Origin: Microbacterium oleivorans
GTDB lineage: Bacteria; Actinomycetota; Actinomycetes; Actinomycetales; Microbacteriaceae
NCBI RefSeq assembly: GCF_023715745.1
Contig: NZ_JAMBOV010000006.1
Coordinates: 62,001-126,000, forward strand
Reading direction: 5' to 3'
Length of the DNA: 64,000 bases
Shown: in pieces, positions 62,616 through 64,000 of the stretch
Layout: each line of letters begins with the position of its first letter
Numbering within the stretch: the first letter of the stretch is position 1
Position numbers and translations under genes: made by a program
Notes under the pieces: generated by a model
Seen by the model: only the letters and a program-made list of their open reading frames with translations
What the model was told of the DNA's origin: nothing
The model's database searches: none

Positions 62616-63479
62616 CTACTTCAGCAGGCGCGACAGTCGGCGGTCGGCGAGGATCTTGCCGCCCGTCTGACACGTGGGGCAGTACTCGAGACTGTTGTCG
62701 GCGAAGAACACCGACCGCACCTCATCGCCGCAGACCGGGCATGCCTCTCCCCGCCGGCCGTGGACGGCCATCCCGCGACGCTTCGCATCCTTGAGATCGG
62801 CGGGAGGTCTGCCGGATGCCGCGGCGACGGCCTCGGCGAGCGTCTGCTGCATGGCGGCGTAGAGCCGATCGATCTCGGCATCCGTCAGCGTGGCGGCCAG
62901 GGCGTAGGGCGACATCTTCGCCGCGTGCAGGATCTCGTCGGAATACGCGTTGCCGATGCCGGCGATGATCGACTGGTCGCGAAGCACCCCCTTGATCTGC
63001 GTCCGCCGTCCGGCGAGGAGTCCCGCGAGGGTGTCGCGCGTGAAGGACGGGTCGAGGGGGTCGGGACCGAGTCGGGCGATCCCGGGGACATCGGCGGGGG
63101 ATCGGGCTGCGTAGTACGCGAGGGACTTCTTGGTGCCGGCCTCGGTGAGGTCGAACCCCGACCCGTCGTCGAACCCGACCCGCAGCGCGATGGGTGTCTT
63201 TCCCGGACGGATGACGGTCGCCGGGAGCTGGTCGTACCACCGCAACCAGCCGGCCTTGGCGAGGTGGAAGACGAGGTGGGCACCGGCATCCGTCTCGAGG
63301 TCGACGAACTTCCCGTGCCGCTGGGCGCCGGTCACCGTCGCGCCCTTCATCGCGTCGATCGGGGGATCGTAGGTCTTCAGGGCGGCGATGTTCGCGACGG
63401 AGACCTTCGTGACGGTCAGTCCGGTCGCGCGCTCGCGCAGGAAGTCGACCAGTCCTTGCACCTCGGGCATCTCCGGCAT
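62616..63479 (-). CDS. Fpg/Nei-family DNA glycosylase
   Basis: 287 residues. The start MPEMPEV places Pro2 as nucleophile and Glu3 as general acid, as in Fpg and Nei enzymes. An H2TH region lies around QSIIAGIGNAYSDEILHAAK. The C-terminal zinc finger is CPVC-x18-CPTC, running into QTGGKILADRR, with Arg in the position that contacts the lesion strand. It excises oxidised bases and nicks the backbone. The Fpg-versus-Nei choice is uncertain; the MPEMPEV start is common in an actinobacterial subgroup. ATG 63479 follows CAGGAT by 6 bases. Confidence 0.9.
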   Translation of the reverse strand: MPEMPEVQGLVDFLRERATGLTVTKVSVANIAALKTYDPPIDAMKGATVTGAQRHGKFVDLETDAGAHLVFHLAKAGWLRWYDQLPATVIRPGKTPIALRVGFDDGSGFDLTEAGTKKSLAYYAARSPADVPGIARLGPDPLDPSFTRDTLAGLLAGRRTQIKGVLRDQSIIAGIGNAYSDEILHAAKMSPYALAATLTDAEIDRLYAAMQQTLAEAVAAASGRPPADLKDAKRRGMAVHGRRGEACPVCGDEVRSVFFADNSLEYCPTCQTGGKILADRRLSRLLK

Positions 63480-63522
63480 GCCGTCATCCTGCCACTCGCA
63501 TCGGACGGTGATGAGGGGGTTG

Positions 63523-64000
63523 TCAGATCACCGGCCAGCGCACCGGGGTGCGGTCGTCGTCGGGGAGGAGCGCCGCGATCCATCCGTCGTAGCGCCCGCG
63601 GGGGTCGCTGAGGCCCTGCCGCAGGATCCCCTCGTACCGGAAGCCGAGCTTCTGCGCGACACGTGCCGAGGCGCCGTTGCCGACGATCGCTCGCCACTGG
63701 ATGCGGGCGAGGGCGAGCGGTTCCGCGAAGCCGAAGTCGACGACGGCGGTCGCGGCCTCGGTGAGGTAGCCGTGGCCACGGGCCGCGGCATCCATCCAGA
63801 ACCCGATCTCGGCGGAGCCCTGCTTCTCGACCCGATGCAGCCCGATCATGCCGATCCAGCGACCCTCGCGGCGCACCGCCCAGGTGAGCTCGCTCTCCTC
63901 GTCCCACCAGGAGGCGGCCTTGTCGATGAACTCCTCCGCGTGCCGTCGCTCGTAGGGAGAGGGCAGGGTGGTCCAGCGCGGCACCTCGGGGTCCTGTGCG
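63523..64000 (-). CDS. GNAT acetyltransferase, RimJ/RimL type, start outside the window
   Basis: The frame stays open to the window edge, and the residues before the first possible GTG (AQDPE) fit the family, so the 5' end is missing. The visible 158 codons include GRWIGMIGLHRVEKQGSAEI, the acetyl-CoA loop AARGHGYLTEAATAVVDFGF, WRAIVGNGASARVAQKLGFR and EGILRQGLSDPRGRYDGWI. These mark the RimJ/RimL-like group that acetylates ribosomal proteins, antibiotics or other amines. The target is unknown. Confidence 0.85.
   Translation of the reverse strand, partial: AQDPEVPRWTTLPSPYERRHAEEFIDKAASWWDEESELTWAVRREGRWIGMIGLHRVEKQGSAEIGFWMDAAARGHGYLTEAATAVVDFGFAEPLALARIQWRAIVGNGASARVAQKLGFRYEGILRQGLSDPRGRYDGWIAALLPDDDRTPVRWPVI

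Overview
The window is chromosomal DNA of a high-GC Gram-positive actinobacterium, most likely of the Microbacteriaceae and Microbacterium-like. This is inferred from the strong GC bias, frequent GTG starts, many 4-base GTGA/ATGA gene overlaps, probable leaderless genes, a DtxR-type iron box, a RamB-like regulator beside GTP-dependent PEP carboxykinase, and a monomeric NADP isocitrate dehydrogenase. Coding density is near complete. I saw no tRNA, rRNA, insertion sequence, prophage or CRISPR array. The only stretch over 300 bases without a conventional gene (3320-3633) holds a promoter, an operator-like palindrome and a 23-codon upstream ORF.

Layout. 1-3.3 kb: two unknown genes, then an alkylation-repair operon (Ada-AlkA fusion and Ogt). 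3.3-7.3 kb: a heterodimeric ABC exporter behind the leader region. 7.4-9.3 kb: a BadF-type sugar kinase and a CE7 acetyl esterase. 9.4-16.7 kb: isocitrate dehydrogenase, an acetyltransferase, an L,D-transpeptidase, a lipoprotein, a membrane protein, a GlcD-like FAD oxidase and a DUF2568 protein. 16.8-24.9 kb: an amino-sugar (chitooligosaccharide/GlcNAc) island with ROK repressor, binding protein, two permeases and ROK kinase, convergent with nagA and a GH20 hexosaminidase; a 17-bp operator-like element is shared by the two outer promoters. 24.9-27.4 kb: glyA-folD one-carbon genes behind a ZTP riboswitch. 27.5-30 kb: a polar amino-acid ABC importer. 30-35.4 kb: miscellaneous metabolic and DNA-repair-like genes.

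35.4-39.6 kb: an ECF sigma factor followed by a ZAS/Asp23-like fusion, further Asp23-like proteins, DUF2273, DUF6286 and AmaP-like membrane proteins and a CsbD protein. It looks like an actinobacterial envelope-stress island and is the most interesting system here. 39.7-43.3 kb: efeUOB iron uptake under an iron box. 43.3-46.7 kb: RamB-like regulator divergent from pckG. 46.8-51.4 kb: one ABC exporter and a DrrAB-like ABC-2 system. 51.4-54.5 kb: quinone-type oxidoreductase, MHS-family symporter and a small membrane protein. 54.5-58.2 kb: ribD-ribE-ribBA-ribH behind an FMN riboswitch. 58.2-62.6 kb: a SorC-type regulator divergent from glpD-glpK. 62.6-64 kb: an Fpg/Nei-family glycosylase and a truncated GNAT acetyltransferase.

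Regulation visible in the sequence: two riboswitches, a probable DtxR site, a shared ROK operator, several unassigned palindromes, intrinsic terminators that re-use a GGATGCC/GGCATCC core, and a set of start codons placed 6-7 bases after a -10 hexamer. Functions rest on motif recognition by eye; no database search was run.
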